Source: Ophiosphaerella korrae
Taxonomy: Eukaryota; Ascomycota; Dothideomycetes; Pleosporales; Phaeosphaeriaceae
Length of the DNA stretch: 64,000 nucleotides
NCBI GenBank assembly: GCA_028456385.1
Contig: JALNQF010000146.1
Span: forward strand, 1 to 64,000
Direction: 5' to 3'
A model generated the notes under the pieces. That model was not told where the DNA came from. It did not search any database and saw only the letters and a program-made list of their open reading frames with translations. Shown one piece after another: positions 23,714-35,900 of the stretch (position 1 is its first letter; each line of letters begins with the position of its first letter). A program made the translations under genes and the position numbers.

Positions 23714-26700
23714 AGTAATTAAGGTTGTCTTCTAGTTCCTATATTTCTTCCTATAGTTGTCCTTTTTCGTCTATACCTATCTATTTTACTAGGTAGTAGT
23801 TCCTGCTATTATAGAACTAGTGTACTAGAATTTTTTTAACTTCTTATTCTTCTTATTCTCTATACGTATCTACTTTGTATACTAGTAGTTCTACGTTTTA
23901 TAGTGCTATCTTAAGTAGTACTACGTAGAAAGTTAGGTGTATCTTTACTTTATTTAGTAGCTTTAATTTAAATATAACTAGCGTAACTTCTTTCTTAATT
24001 TTATATAGTCCTATCTTAATATAGTCTAATTTTAAACTTAGTCTCTTGCTCTTAATATTTTTCTATACTAACTATACTTTTTCTCTCTTTCTAAATTAGA
24101 GTCCCTCTTTATATTTCTTGTTATAGTACTTTACTATTTAATTATACAGGAATTCTATATCCTATCTTAATTGCTTATATATGTCTTTAAGTCTATTAGC
24201 GAGGTTTTCTTCTTTTAAGGACTAAGATATCTCTAGTCTTAGTATTCTATATATACTAGAGTTAAATCTATAGTTTATAAAGAAAGGTAATACTCTTGTT
24301 ATCTTATTCTTTACGCTGTTATATGCTAACTATGCTATAGGTAGTAACTATACCTAATTGTTCTAGTTGTAGTTAAGATAGTATCTTAGGTACTATTCTA
24401 CTATCTAGTTTATTCTTTCTAATTATCTATCTATTTATAGGTAGTATATAGTAGATATTATGTATTTAATTCCTAATTATACTATTATCGTTCCCTATAG
24501 TTTTAATATAAATCTTACATCTCTATCTATAATAATCTTGTCTAGTAGTCTATATTAACTAATTATAGTTCCTAGAACCTAGTATATAGTAACTTCTATT
24601 CCGCTTTTTTTTTTATATAGTCTAAAGTATAAGTATTTTATAAGTTTATTTACTATTATTAGGATTCTATCGTACTTAATTCTTAATATTAGGTCTTTTA
24701 ACTTAGGTAGTTTTGTAATAAAATCTATTATAATAACTCCTTATAGTTGTTCTAGTACTTCTACTAGTTATAGCTTCTTATATAGTGCGTATCTACTATA
24801 CTTATTCTTTTAGTATTCTATATAATCTTATAGTACTTCTATTACTAGTTGTCTTACTCTTAGGATATAATAATCTCTTAGTAGTCTATCTAGTATTTTG
24901 TTAATTCCTTAATATCTATATACTAGTAGTTTATAGAACTATCGTATAAATTCTCTTTATATTTTTCCTAGAATATACGTTCTTCTATAGGCTTTTACGA
25001 GACTTTCTTAAATCTTAAGTTTCTCTATTTCTTTAGAAGCTTTTCTTGTTTCTTCCTAAATCTATTTATCTAGCTCGCTACTCTTTCTTTTAAGTGTTGC
25101 GGCTATTTTAGGTATATTTAGGACTAAATGTCCTTCTTCGTTTTTAACTAGAACTATACTAGTAGCGCTTACTTCTTTCTATAAGTCTAGTCTTCTACTA
25201 AGGGCGTCTATAAATTAGTTATCTTTCTCTTTTATATATATAATTTCTATATTAAATATTAATAGGAATTCCTACTATCTTATATATTATTATATTAGTT
25301 CTTTGTTTAGTATAAATCCTATAAGATTCCTATAGTCTATATAGACCTTTGTTTAGTATTTTACTTCTTATAGGTATACTCTCTATTATTTAAATACTTT
25401 ATAGATTACTAGTATCTCTTTGTTATAAATTAGATAGTTAAGCTCTACTAGCTTTATTTTCTTAGAGAAGTATTTAACTAAATATTCTTTCTTAGTCTTT
25501 AGGTCTTCTTATATTAGTACTATTCTGTAGACTAAATTAGATACGTCTGTTTTTACTATTACTAGTAGGTCTAGGTTATATATTCTAATAACTAGGTTTT
25601 TTATAAACTTCTTTTTAATCTTCTTAAATACTTTGTCGCATTCCTTTATCTATTTAAATAGTGTATCCTTTTTTATAAGCCTTGTTATTAGTTCTATATC
25701 TTTAGACTATCCTACTATTAACTTTCTATAAAAGTTAGCTAGGCTATAAAATTGTTATACTTCCTTTAGGTTCTTAGGTATTAGCTATTCGTTAATTAAT
25801 CTAATTTTTTCTAGATTAATCTTGATTTTTCCTAGTTCGATAATAAATCTAAGGAAGTCTATTTCTTTTGTATAGAATTCGCATTTTCTTATTTTAAGGA
25901 ATAGTTTACTTTCTACTAGTTTTTCTAGCACCTTGTACATATACTATACGTATTCTTCTTCTATTTCTAAGAATATAAGGATATTATCTAGGTATGTAAA
26001 TGTAAATATATCTAAGTACTCTCTTAGTACTGTATTTATTCTTTCTTAGAAGGCTACTAGTGCGTTTGTTAAGCTAAAGGGTATAACTAGGTATTTATAT
26101 AGTTTATATTGTGTTCTAAACGCTATTTTCTATTTATTACCTTTCTTAATTCTAATCTAGTAGTAAGCGTTCTAGATATCTAGTTTTGTAAAGATTCTTA
26201 CTTTCTATAGTTTATCTTATATTGCGTCTATTTGTAGTAAAAGATATTAGTTCTTATTTATAATTGCGTTAGTTTTTCTAAAGTCTACGTAAGGTCTTTT
26301 ATTACTTATTCTCTTTTTGTCTATAAATATAAGTCTGTGTACTACTAAGGACTTAGATTCTTATATCTATTCTTTCTTTAGTACGTTTTTAATAAACGTT
26401 TATTTAATCTTAGATTCTTCTTCTACTTTTCTATAAACTAGGCTCTATCTTACGTCTTTATCTTCCTTTAGATCTATTGCTAAATCCTATAGTTAATATC
26501 TTAGAAGGTAGTCTTTAGGTTCTATAAGCTGTTTTTCCTATTTCTTGTATTCTTCTAAGAATTCTCCTTTATGTATAACTATATTGGCTTTTAATATTTC
26601 TTTCTTAGGGTAGCTAATTCTACCTATTCTCTAATTAATTCTTAGGTTAGTTATCTATAACTATAGTATTCCTAGTATTATATCTTATTTGTTATTAATT

Positions 26701-29150
26701 GTAGTTATGTCTATAACTATATTCTTAATTGTTATCTTTTTTAGTTCTAGCGTAGAGGGTGTTGTCTTAAACCTTATAGGTTCCTAGAATAGTTTTCCTT
26801 TAATTATACTTAGTTGTTAAGGGTACTTCTTTGTAGTATAGGTTATTCCCTAGCCTTCTACAAACTTCTTTAATATAAAGTTCCTTGTAGCTCTACTATT
26901 AATTATTAATTATACTTTCTTTCCTTAATAAGTGCCTATCTTTGTAATATATAGGCCTCTTATACCTTCTAGCTTTTCTTGCTTTAGTATTTTAGTAAAT
27001 TATCTATCTTCCTAGAGCTATAGCCCTATTTTAAGTTTATATTCTTTGTGTTTTAGATATTTATTATACTTACATTTGTACTATAGTCTTCTTTAGACGC
27101 ATTTCTTAGGTAGTTTTAGTCTAGGCCTTATTACTACGTAACCTTCTTCTAGTATTATTTCCTATCCTTAGATATCTTCTACTAGAATTACTCTTATATA
27201 GTTATAGCCTCTTTTTCTTATAGGCTATACTTTATTATTTACTTTAGGGTTTCTATATATTATATAATTCTTTTCTAGGTATAATATCTATAATACTTTA
27301 AAATAAGCTAGATGTTTTAGGTTTGTTATTTTGTTATCCCCTTCCTAGTAACTATCTATTCTAGGTCTTGTATTTATTAGGACGTAGTATACTATTAGTA
27401 CTTGTAGTGTATAGGCTTTGTTAATCTATTACGTTTTTCTTACAAGGAACTACTATTCTCTTTATATAGGTATTCTTCTTACTATAACTATATATTACTT
27501 TATCTATTCTTAAAATAGTATAAACTTTATTTCTTTAAGATTGCGTTCTTTCTAGTCTTTATACGCTTCCTCTATACTTATAACTAGTAAGTATTTCTAA
27601 ACAAATTTCCTTTCTTTATTTTATTCCTCTATATCTATTGTTGTATAGCTATTATAGCTATATATATCTAGCTAGGCGTATTCTATACTTCTTATACTTT
27701 TCTATCCTTTACTTTCTTGTAGTCCTTTAGAGGAAGCTATAGTAGTCTCTTTATCTAGTACTAGTCCTTCGGCCTAGATTAATAGAGTCTAGGGCTCTTC
27801 CCTTTCTAAGTCTTCTATTAGTAGGTCTATTATATACGCTATTTCTTCTAGCTATACTTTTGTCTTTTCTTTTATTACTACTACTCTATACTTTTATAAG
27901 AACTATCTTACTTTTTATTTACTAGAAAGATATATATAGTAGTTGTCTTTATAACAAAAGGTCTAATAGAGTATTACGTATTGTATTTCTTTACTCCTAG
28001 CTACCTTTTCTTAAGGTTTAGCCTATACTTGTAGTATTTCTTTCTTTTTCTCTATTATCTTTAACTAAGTTTCCTTGTCTTTTTTATAGTCCTTACTTTT
28101 GTAGTCTTTTGTATAGTATCCTAGTTTTCTATATTTATAATATGCTATATCCTTTTTCTTCTTTAATTAGTAATCTTTCGCGTAGTAGCCTTTCTTACTA
28201 TAGTTAAAACACGTAAAGTCTTTATTCTTCTTTCTCTTTCTATCTTTGTTTGCGTTAAGGATTATAGAGTCTCTAGTGTCCTAGTTTCTAGTTTAGCTAC
28301 TATACTTATTCTTTTTCTATTCTTAAAGGTTGTTATTAATTTAGATTACCTATTATTTTAGGGCTTCTAGTATCCTAGGTTTCTCTATATGTATTATTTT
28401 GTATCGAATTTTTACGTTTAGCCCTTGTTTAAATCGTAACATAAGGGCTAATTTGTTCTATTCTATATTTTAGCTTAGTTATTTAAATTGTAATACGTAT
28501 TCTAGGACACTCTTGTTTTATATAAGCCTTTTAAGTTTTTCTTTAGCTTGTTAGGTAATATCTATATCTCTAAATGCTACTCTTATTTGTTTAGTAAAGT
28601 ATTTATAGCTTCTAAAAATAGCTCTAGTTTTATCTTTTTAGGTTATTAGAGAATGCGTCGTATAGTCTGTCTAGTAGGGCTCGTACTATCTTATTACCTC
28701 TTCTTTAAGGTGTAGTCTAATATATATTACCTTCTTTTCTTCTATATCGAAGTATAGTACTTATACGTCTATCTAGAGTTGTGCTAACGCTATAAAGGGT
28801 CTTAATTTTTCCCTTATTCTATTAAACTTTTTAAGAATAGGTATCTTAGGTAGTTTCTTTGTTGCACTTATTTCTAGTCGTTAGGTAATTAGCTCTATCT
28901 AGTTCTAGCCTTTAATAATAGCTTTAATTTATACTTTATTCTATTTTAAGTAGTCTTGTAGTTCCTTATTCTACGTTTCTAGTACTTTAATTACTATCTT
29001 TATATCTTCTTTGTTGTTAATTAGTTTGTTTATATAGTCCTTAATTGTTTCCTATATAGTACTATCTAACTTATAACTACTCTTAGGGGCTTTACTTGTT
29101 AAACTTTCTACTATCGTGTTAGCTAGACTGTGCGCTACTTACGCTTCGCT
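23680..29150 (-). pseudogene. Gag-pol relic of chromovirus 2
   Basis: Reading on the minus strand, gag is recognisable at about 28,300-29,100. Two zinc knuckles lie at about 28,100-28,225 (FNYSKKGYYAKDY and YYKYRKLGYYTKDY, Cys and His mutated to Tyr). Protease-like sequence covers about 26,600-27,000. RT lies at about 25,690-26,420, with FTYLDNILIF and KEIDFLRFII. RNase H (about 25,150-25,680), integrase (about 24,250-25,150) and a chromodomain follow. In the chromodomain (about 23,700-23,890) EVKKILVH is followed by YYLVK*IG. Frames run longer than in chromovirus 1 before each stop, so this copy carries fewer mutations and may be the younger insertion. Confidence 0.88.
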
Positions 29151-29175
29151 TCTCGCAATAACTAAATTAGTAAGG

Positions 29176-29635
29176 TGTTACAGGCTTACTAGGGTCGACT
29201 TCCTAATAGCCTAGATAGGTGTTAGTAAATTGTAAGGTAATAATAAAAGCTCGTGTTATAATCTATAATAAGCTATAAATAATAGAAGATGTTTTGCAAC
29301 TATCTTTGTATTGTCGCTCGTAGTTAATAATTAAATTGCTAATACTATCTTAATAATGTATATCTCTACTAACTATATAGTAATAATATCTTAGCGGCTT
29401 TGTTGCTTCGTGTTTGCTAAGATCGCGAATTTACAAATTTGTTATATAATAGCTTCGCGACTTTATGTTTACTAAGATTGTAAATTTACAAATTTGTTAC
29501 GTATCTATATTATAGTTAGCTTCCTAGTCGAACTTATTGTCCTATAGGTCGTTACCCTACTTATCTTATGCTTCGTTAGTAGCTGAGCGTAGACTAATTA
29601 GTTCTATCTCGGTTTCTCTTATTACTACTATAATA
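29176..29635 (-). repeat. 5' LTR of chromovirus 2
   Basis: 460 bp, paired with 22,578-23,037 and followed on its outer side by the gttac target duplication. Confidence 0.93.
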
Positions 29636-29640
29636 GTTAC

Positions 29641-30130
29641 TTTAGCTACTTTTAGTTCTACTTTTTATATTTTTTCTACTTTAACTTAGCTACTATTTAC
29701 TTCTAGAGTTTCTTCTAGTATAAATAGACTAGTATTCTTAATTACTTTACTAGTTCCTATCTTATTATTAGGTCCTAACTTAAGTATATAGAGTTTTTAC
29801 TAATTAGCTAAGCTTATAGAAAGGCTTTTAATATTTACGTTAGTTAAGCTTATAATAAATTAATTAACTAAATCTATATTTATAAAAGTAGCTATACTTA
29901 TAAGTATTCTATTATAAATATATAGCCTACTTCTAGTCTATCCTTTTTTATTATTAGGGGCTTATAACTAGGAGAATAACTAGAATAATTCTCTAGGTAC
30001 TAGCTCTAAGATCTAGGCTACTTAAACGTAAATATTTATCTTACGTTAACCTTACTTTACTATCTTAGATAATTCGATCTCTTCTTTACTATAAGTACTA
30101 CGCTTTTTAAGAATATAATAGTAAGATAGC
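29641..30130 (-). pseudogene. J-domain-like protein relic, N-terminal half
   Basis: With chromovirus 2 and one copy of gttac removed, the minus-strand frame upstream of the insertion continues in frame into the J-domain part at 22,572. The most protein-like piece is RSTYSKEEIELSKIVK near 30,080-30,125, which resembles the start of a Myb/SANT-like helix. Stops are TAA/TAG only. The true start was not found. Confidence 0.35.
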
Positions 30131-31730
30131 TACTAGGTATATTAGCCCTTTTACTATTAATATATATTTCTAAGCTTATTATTAGAATATAGATAGGAGA
30201 TTTTTTAGGTTCTAGGATTATTAATCTAACGAGTGCTCTATTAAACTAATTAACAAAATTACAAGCTAGTAGTAGTATTAGTTTAAGACTAATAGAAAAT
30301 TATAGTTATTCTATAGATAGTATTACTAAGAGTTGCTCTAGTATATCTAGGCTAGGAATAGCGCTACTACTAAGCTTTCTTATTAGCTACTAGGCTACTT
30401 AAAACGCCTTTTTAAATAGATTTTAGCTTATTTTAGCCTATTTTCTAGTAATACTTTTAAAAGAGGAATCCTAATACTCTTAGTTTTATTCCTTGTTATT
30501 ATCTAAGTTATAGCGTTACTTCTTAATTAGTATTAATAAGGCTTATTAGGGATAGTAATATAAGTAGTCTAAATTTAGTATATTTATTTCTTCCTAATTC
30601 TAGGGCCCTTAGCCCTAGTTTTAGGCTATTGTGCCTTAATAAATAAATGCGCCTAGTATCTACTAAACGTTATCTACTCCTAAACTCTCCTACTTGTATA
30701 TATATAGAAATTATAATATTTAGATATAGCTATAGATTTAGATAGCTAAAGAATAGATCTAATAAATTTAATTACCCCCTTAATTATATTAAAACAATTA
30801 AAACCTATTTACCTATAGTTAGAAAGGTAACTCTAGCGCGTTTCTTTAAGTCTAAACAAGTTTATATTAACAAGTTAATATCTCTATCTCTAGAGTTAAT
30901 AGTAAAGTTAAGAGTAAACTATAAACTAGAAGGGACTTGTAAAGATAGCTTAGAAGTAGATAGTGTTCTAGAAAACTAGGCGGAAAGAAATAGCGCTAAA
31001 AATTTCTAACTTAAACTATACTAGATTATACTCTAGAAACTCTATTAATAAAAACGTTTTTATTTAAATATTTAGATATATAATATAAACCTAGGTAACC
31101 TATAAGAGCTTAGGCTATTCCTCTAGTACATCCCTTACTAAAGGTTATCCCTAGTAAAGGGGTCCCCTCTTAGGACCTAGACTCGATTATTATAGTATAT
31201 CTTGTACCTTAAATACTTTATAATATAATACAATTATCTCTTATATTTTCTTATAATCCTATAAGCTTATATATAAACTACTTCTTACAAGTATAATATT
31301 TAGTAGGGTAGAGGTTTTACTTCGCTAGTAGCTTAAAAATAAGCTAGCCTAATATAGCGTCTAGTTTCTATAAATTTTAGCTCTTGCGTAATTCTTAGTA
31401 ACTATTCGTCTCTAACATTTAATCCTATAACCTAACTTAAGTATCCTTCCTATAGCTAATTTAAGCACTAAAGAGCTTTAAGCTTGCGTACTATTATAAG
31501 AGAGGTGTAATAAGAATTTGTAACCTAGGCTACTATCTATAGTATTAAGGGAGAGGTATAGAGGGAACTTATATCTAATACTGCGATCTATAGCATAGTA
31601 CGTAGGAGAGATATAATAGAATTTAGACACGATAATACTATTTGTAGTATTACTAGAATTTATCTATTATATCCTAAGATACTATCTCTTACTTTGCGCG
31701 AAACTATAATAAAACAGTACTACGAGTACG
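30130..31730. other. RIP-decayed sequence without assignable gene
   Basis: Stops occur in every frame. Parts (30,780-31,010 and 31,500-31,730) are less AT-rich than the transposons. The piece 31,320-31,730 directly follows the WD40 relic in its reading direction and may hold its 3' end, but I could not identify it. Confidence 0.5.
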
Positions 31731-32163
31731 ATAGCGCTAGCGCTAGTGTTATTAACGTTCTTGATATTAATACTATAATACATAATCTACATCCTATCTA
31801 AGCTAATACCTACACCTAGAAACTAGGGAAGATTAGGCTGCACGATATCTAATATATTAGAAGCTTCTAATACACTAATAGTAATAGGACTAATTTTAGT
31901 GTTAAGGAAGGAATTAGTAGAACTAAACAAGAACTTATAGAGGGTTTAGTTAACCTTAAAGGTCTACAAGCACGCTCTGCTACTTATATCTTAGATCTTA
32001 ACTATATTATCGTAAGATACTAAGGCTAGCTAGGTCGAGTCGTGCAAGAAGGCGATAGAGCTAACTAAGTAGCTATAGCCCTCGAGGGTGTGTAGGCACG
32101 CTCTACTACTCGTGTCCTAGACCTTAACTATACTATCCTATAACGCTAAAGCTAGCTAGGTCG
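31730..32163 (-). pseudogene. WD40-repeat relic, NLR (NACHT-WD40 / HET-E-like) C-terminal type
   Basis: On the minus strand two consecutive WD40 units are visible. They read DSIVKV*DTSSRACL, then LHTLEGYSYLVSSIAFLHDS, then DNIVKI*DISSRACL. The stop falls at the conserved Trp of 'VKIWD' in both units (TGG to TAG/TAA). After the last repeat the frame stays uninterrupted in phase through a C-terminal tail with TNSFLNTKI, an ITISVLEAS strand and FLGVGISLDR. That tail is the usual ending of the fungal NACHT-WD40 proteins related to HET-E/NWD genes, which act in non-self recognition. The matching DNA repeat (73-76 bases at about 31,957-32,035 and 32,093-32,163) is visible directly. The upstream part, including any NACHT domain, is missing. 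Confidence 0.75.
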
Positions 32164-32429
32164 AAAAGCACTAGTAGTTTTCTACTACGTAGGGTTTTCT
32201 ACTCTACTATAAAGGTTATTACCTTCTATATTTCTTGTTATACTAAGCTTCTCGCTATATATAGTATAACGTTAAGTACGACGCTTTTTAAAGACTTATA
32301 AGCTATTAATATAATTTTAGTATATTTTAAAGGGACACTTAAATATAAGGTAATTAGTTATATTATTAGCGACCTAAGCTTTAATTTATAAAAAGAGTGT
32401 ATAATATATCTAATCTATAAAATAACTAA
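32164..32429. other. Short decayed interval between the WD40 relic and chromovirus 3
   Basis: No WD40 or other recognisable coding continues past 32,164, so the repeat gene appears truncated here. The interval is AT-rich with no open frame. Confidence 0.5.
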
Positions 32430-32434
32430 CTATA

Positions 32435-32912
32435 TATTACAATACTAAGTAGTAGGTAAGCCGTTGTATTGTACGCAATTAGGCTAGACAATACAACGTA
32501 GTAGAATACGTAACGATTTAGTAGTAAACGCTCTAGAATAAGCGCTTAGGAGCGAACGCTCTAAGGTAAGCGCTTAGGAGCGAACGCTCTAGGGTAAGCG
32601 CTTAGGAGTAAACACTCTAGAGTAAGCGCTTAGAAATAAACGCTAAATAGTAAGTATATAGGAACGTCGATAGGCCTCTATAGACTATCGTGTTTAATCT
32701 CTTAAACTTATCTTAACTTCTTATCTAAATAGAGTATTACAACTAATACTTTAATTAGATTCTTATCTACCTATTAATACCTATATACCTTGTAATACTC
32801 TAATAAAAGCTATCTATTAATTAAGTTAAGTAACTAACTTGTTTATCGACCTCGCCCGTTTTATAGAAGCCTACTTACCCTTATTACTCTTACTAGTTTC
32901 AAGGTCCTAATA
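32435..32912 (+). repeat. 5' LTR of chromovirus 3, with four 28-bp units
   Basis: Contains four tandem 28-bp units at about 32,527-32,638, of the form aacgctctag(a/g)(a/g)taagcgctt plus aggagc/ta, then a partial unit. The 3' LTR has three units, with the same junctions. Confidence 0.93.
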
Positions 32913-32959
32913 TATTAAACACTCTTAAAATAAGTAATACGTTAATAAATATAGACAAC

Positions 32960-35900
32960 TAGCGTGCAAGACTAACCTATATAGCTACTTCTAAGGTTAC
33001 TAAGCTAGACTTCTATTATAGAGAATAGAATAAGCTTAAGCTATAGATCTTATAACTTAATCTCTTCTTTAAAATAGACTAAGTAAAGGATAAAGATAGA
33101 GCTATACTTATAGTGTCTTATATAAGGAGTAAGGCTAAGAAATAGGTTATACTATACCTTAAGAAATACTTTAACAATAACGACATAGAGTATAACAAGA
33201 TATTTAAAGAATAGATTAAATTTAAAGATAAACTTTAATAAGTATTCCTACTAGTAAATAAGATAGTAGTAGTAGAACGCGTAATGTAGTAGCTATAATA
33301 ATATAAGGTAGTAGCTAACTACGCTAACAAATTCTAAAGCTACGTAATATAGATAGAATAGAATAACCTATTACTAATAAGGATATTTTAATAAGAACTT
33401 AAAAGTAATATAAGAGCTAAGCTAGCACGTAGTAGAATAGCGATTAAGACGTTAGAAGACCTAATAGAGGAAGTAATTTAGATTAATAACTATATATACA
33501 AATATATAGTAAAAGCTTAGAACTAAAGACTACTATAGATAGAAAGTAAAAAGTATAAGCTAAAGTATAAGTAGTAATATAAATACAAGAATAATTAAGT
33601 TTAAGGTAGCTATAGATACTTTAGGCTAGATAAAATATATATTAATAACGTAAACCTAAGAAAATAGAAATACTATTACTATAAAAACCCTAAAAGAGTA
33701 GAAAGCTAAAAATACTATAAGTGCAAAAAGAATAGGCACTTAGTAAAGAATTAATAAGCTAAGAATAAAATTATATAATAAGTTAATATACGTAAGAAGT
33801 ATAATAAAGATAGAGAAGAAGAATAGAAAGTAATCCCTAGAGGAAGCTAGGAAAAGAGAGATTACAAGACTATAAACCTCTAGTAGTAAGATATAAGTAA
33901 AAGATATAACTAATATAAGATTACTATACAAGCTATAAACTTTAAAGAGAATAATAAGGTAGAAGCTATAAATATACTACTAGAGATGTAGAGTTACGTA
34001 AAGCTATATTAGCTAACGTAGAAGTAAGACTAGATAGGTACTCTAGTATACCTTTAGCTATACTAGGAACGAGTAAGAGATAAGTAATAAGAAGTAACGC
34101 TATATCTAGGAAAATAAGTACTAATAGTATAAGATAAGGATAGGAAGGAGAATTAAGAGCTAGAGACTTCTAATTATAAGATACTACCTAAGATACTAGT
34201 GCTAAAGTAAGAAAACGCTATAGTATAAGATAGATTTATAAAAGAAATCTAAAAACTAGTAGATAGCTACTACTTAGTAAAAGAATAGTAAGATAAGGAA
34301 TAATAGCTATATAGAGTAAGTTAAACCTAGTAATATAAATTATTATATATAAATAATAATTAGGTATTAATTATTATAGATCTAGTATTAATACAAGAGC
34401 TATAATACTAGATATACTTACGTATCTTTAACTATTTACTACTATTATAGATAAGATATTACTATAATAACTACTTTACCTACTATTCTAATAAGATAAG
34501 ATTAGGATACTTTCTTTACTAAAGATCTAAGTATAAATAGAACTAAGAGGAGTATATAAGAATAATATATAAATAATACCTATAGGATAAGTAAGAAGTA
34601 GAGTACTTTCTAGGTATAACTAAAGAAGAAGTAAATACTAATAGGATACTTGTAAACAACTAATATATTAATCTAATCTAGTAAACCTATATACTAGAGA
34701 AATATAAATAATATAGAGAGATTAAAATACTCTATAGATTCTAGTAAAGAATAAATAAAGATTATAAGATTAAGTCTTTTTTAAGTAAATAGCTAATACT
34801 AGATATATTTATAGAAGCTATAATACTATTAATACTAAAAGACTTATTAAGCTTCTAGTAAAGATTATAAAAGAAGAAATAAAGGTATTAGTAGATTTAG
34901 AGTTATTTATAAACCTAATTATACTTAAAGTAGTAGAATAAGTAAGACTTAAGCTATAACTAAAGAGGATACCCTATCTAATCTATATTACGAATAGATA
35001 ACCTATACTAAAGAACCTAATAGTTATAAGTAAAGTAACTATAGAGATTATTATTTAAGGATATAGTATAAGGATATCTTTAGACGTACTAGTTTTAGCT
35101 AATAAAAATATTATACTAGGACTCCTATAGCTATAAGAGTTTAATCCTAGAGTTAATTAGAAAAACTAAAACCTCTTGTTTAATAACTATAAAGACGTAT
35201 ATAGATCTAAACCTACGTATTAGTAGTAATTAGTAGTAGATAAAAAGGTACTACACAAGATAGTAGCTTTAATAGTAACTTATTACAAGAGAATAAGTAC
35301 TTCTATAGGTACTAGTAAGGCGCTAGGCTAAGAAGTAAGAGTAGAGGAGTAACGCGTAACTTCTAAAATCCTAGAATAATACTAAAAGTTTAGCTACTTA
35401 TTTATAGAAGAAATAGATATACTAGTATTACTTAAGTACTAACTTTAGAACTATATAATTAAGTTATAGAAAGGAAAAGAGCTACGTTTTAGACTTATTT
35501 ATAGATTAATAGAGACTAAGTTAGTAATACTTAGAGAAAGACTAAATAGGGACTTAAAGAAGAAATATATACAAGAATCCTTATTACTAGTAAGATTTCT
35601 AATTCTCTTTATACCTAAAAAGAAAAAACTACTAAAGATATATATAAACTATTAAAAGCTAAATAATATAATAGTAAAAGACTAATACTTACTACTAAAT
35701 ATAGATAAACTACAAGATAAGCTAAGTAGGGTAAAGATATTTATAAAGCTAGACCTAAAAGATAGATACTACTTAATATAAATTAAAGTAAGTAAAATAT
35801 AGAAGATAGCGTTCTAAACACGCTATAGATATTATAAGTATACTATTATATTCTTTAGACTAATAAATATACTAGTAACATTCTAAAGATTAATTAATAA

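Larger units (their letters stand above)
22578..29635 (-). mobile_element. Ty3/gypsy chromovirus 2, full-length, RIP-degraded
   Basis: Two 460-bp LTRs (22,578-23,037 and 29,176-29,635) differ only by transitions and are bounded by TGTTA/TATTA...TAACA/TAATA ends. A perfect 5-bp target duplication, gttac, lies at 22,573-22,577 and 29,636-29,640. The coding strand is minus, so 29,176-29,635 is the 5' LTR. It is the least decayed element here, keeping many TG dinucleotides. The LTR start, the post-LTR sequence (ccttactaa on the sense strand), the two zinc knuckles and the antisense gene link it to chromovirus 1. Confidence 0.95.

Noticed and set aside
33740..33931. 63-codon hydrophobic minus-strand frame
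   Set aside because: Lies opposite the gag-pol of chromovirus 3 and is a by-product of AT-rich sequence (Leu, Ile, Tyr, Phe only).
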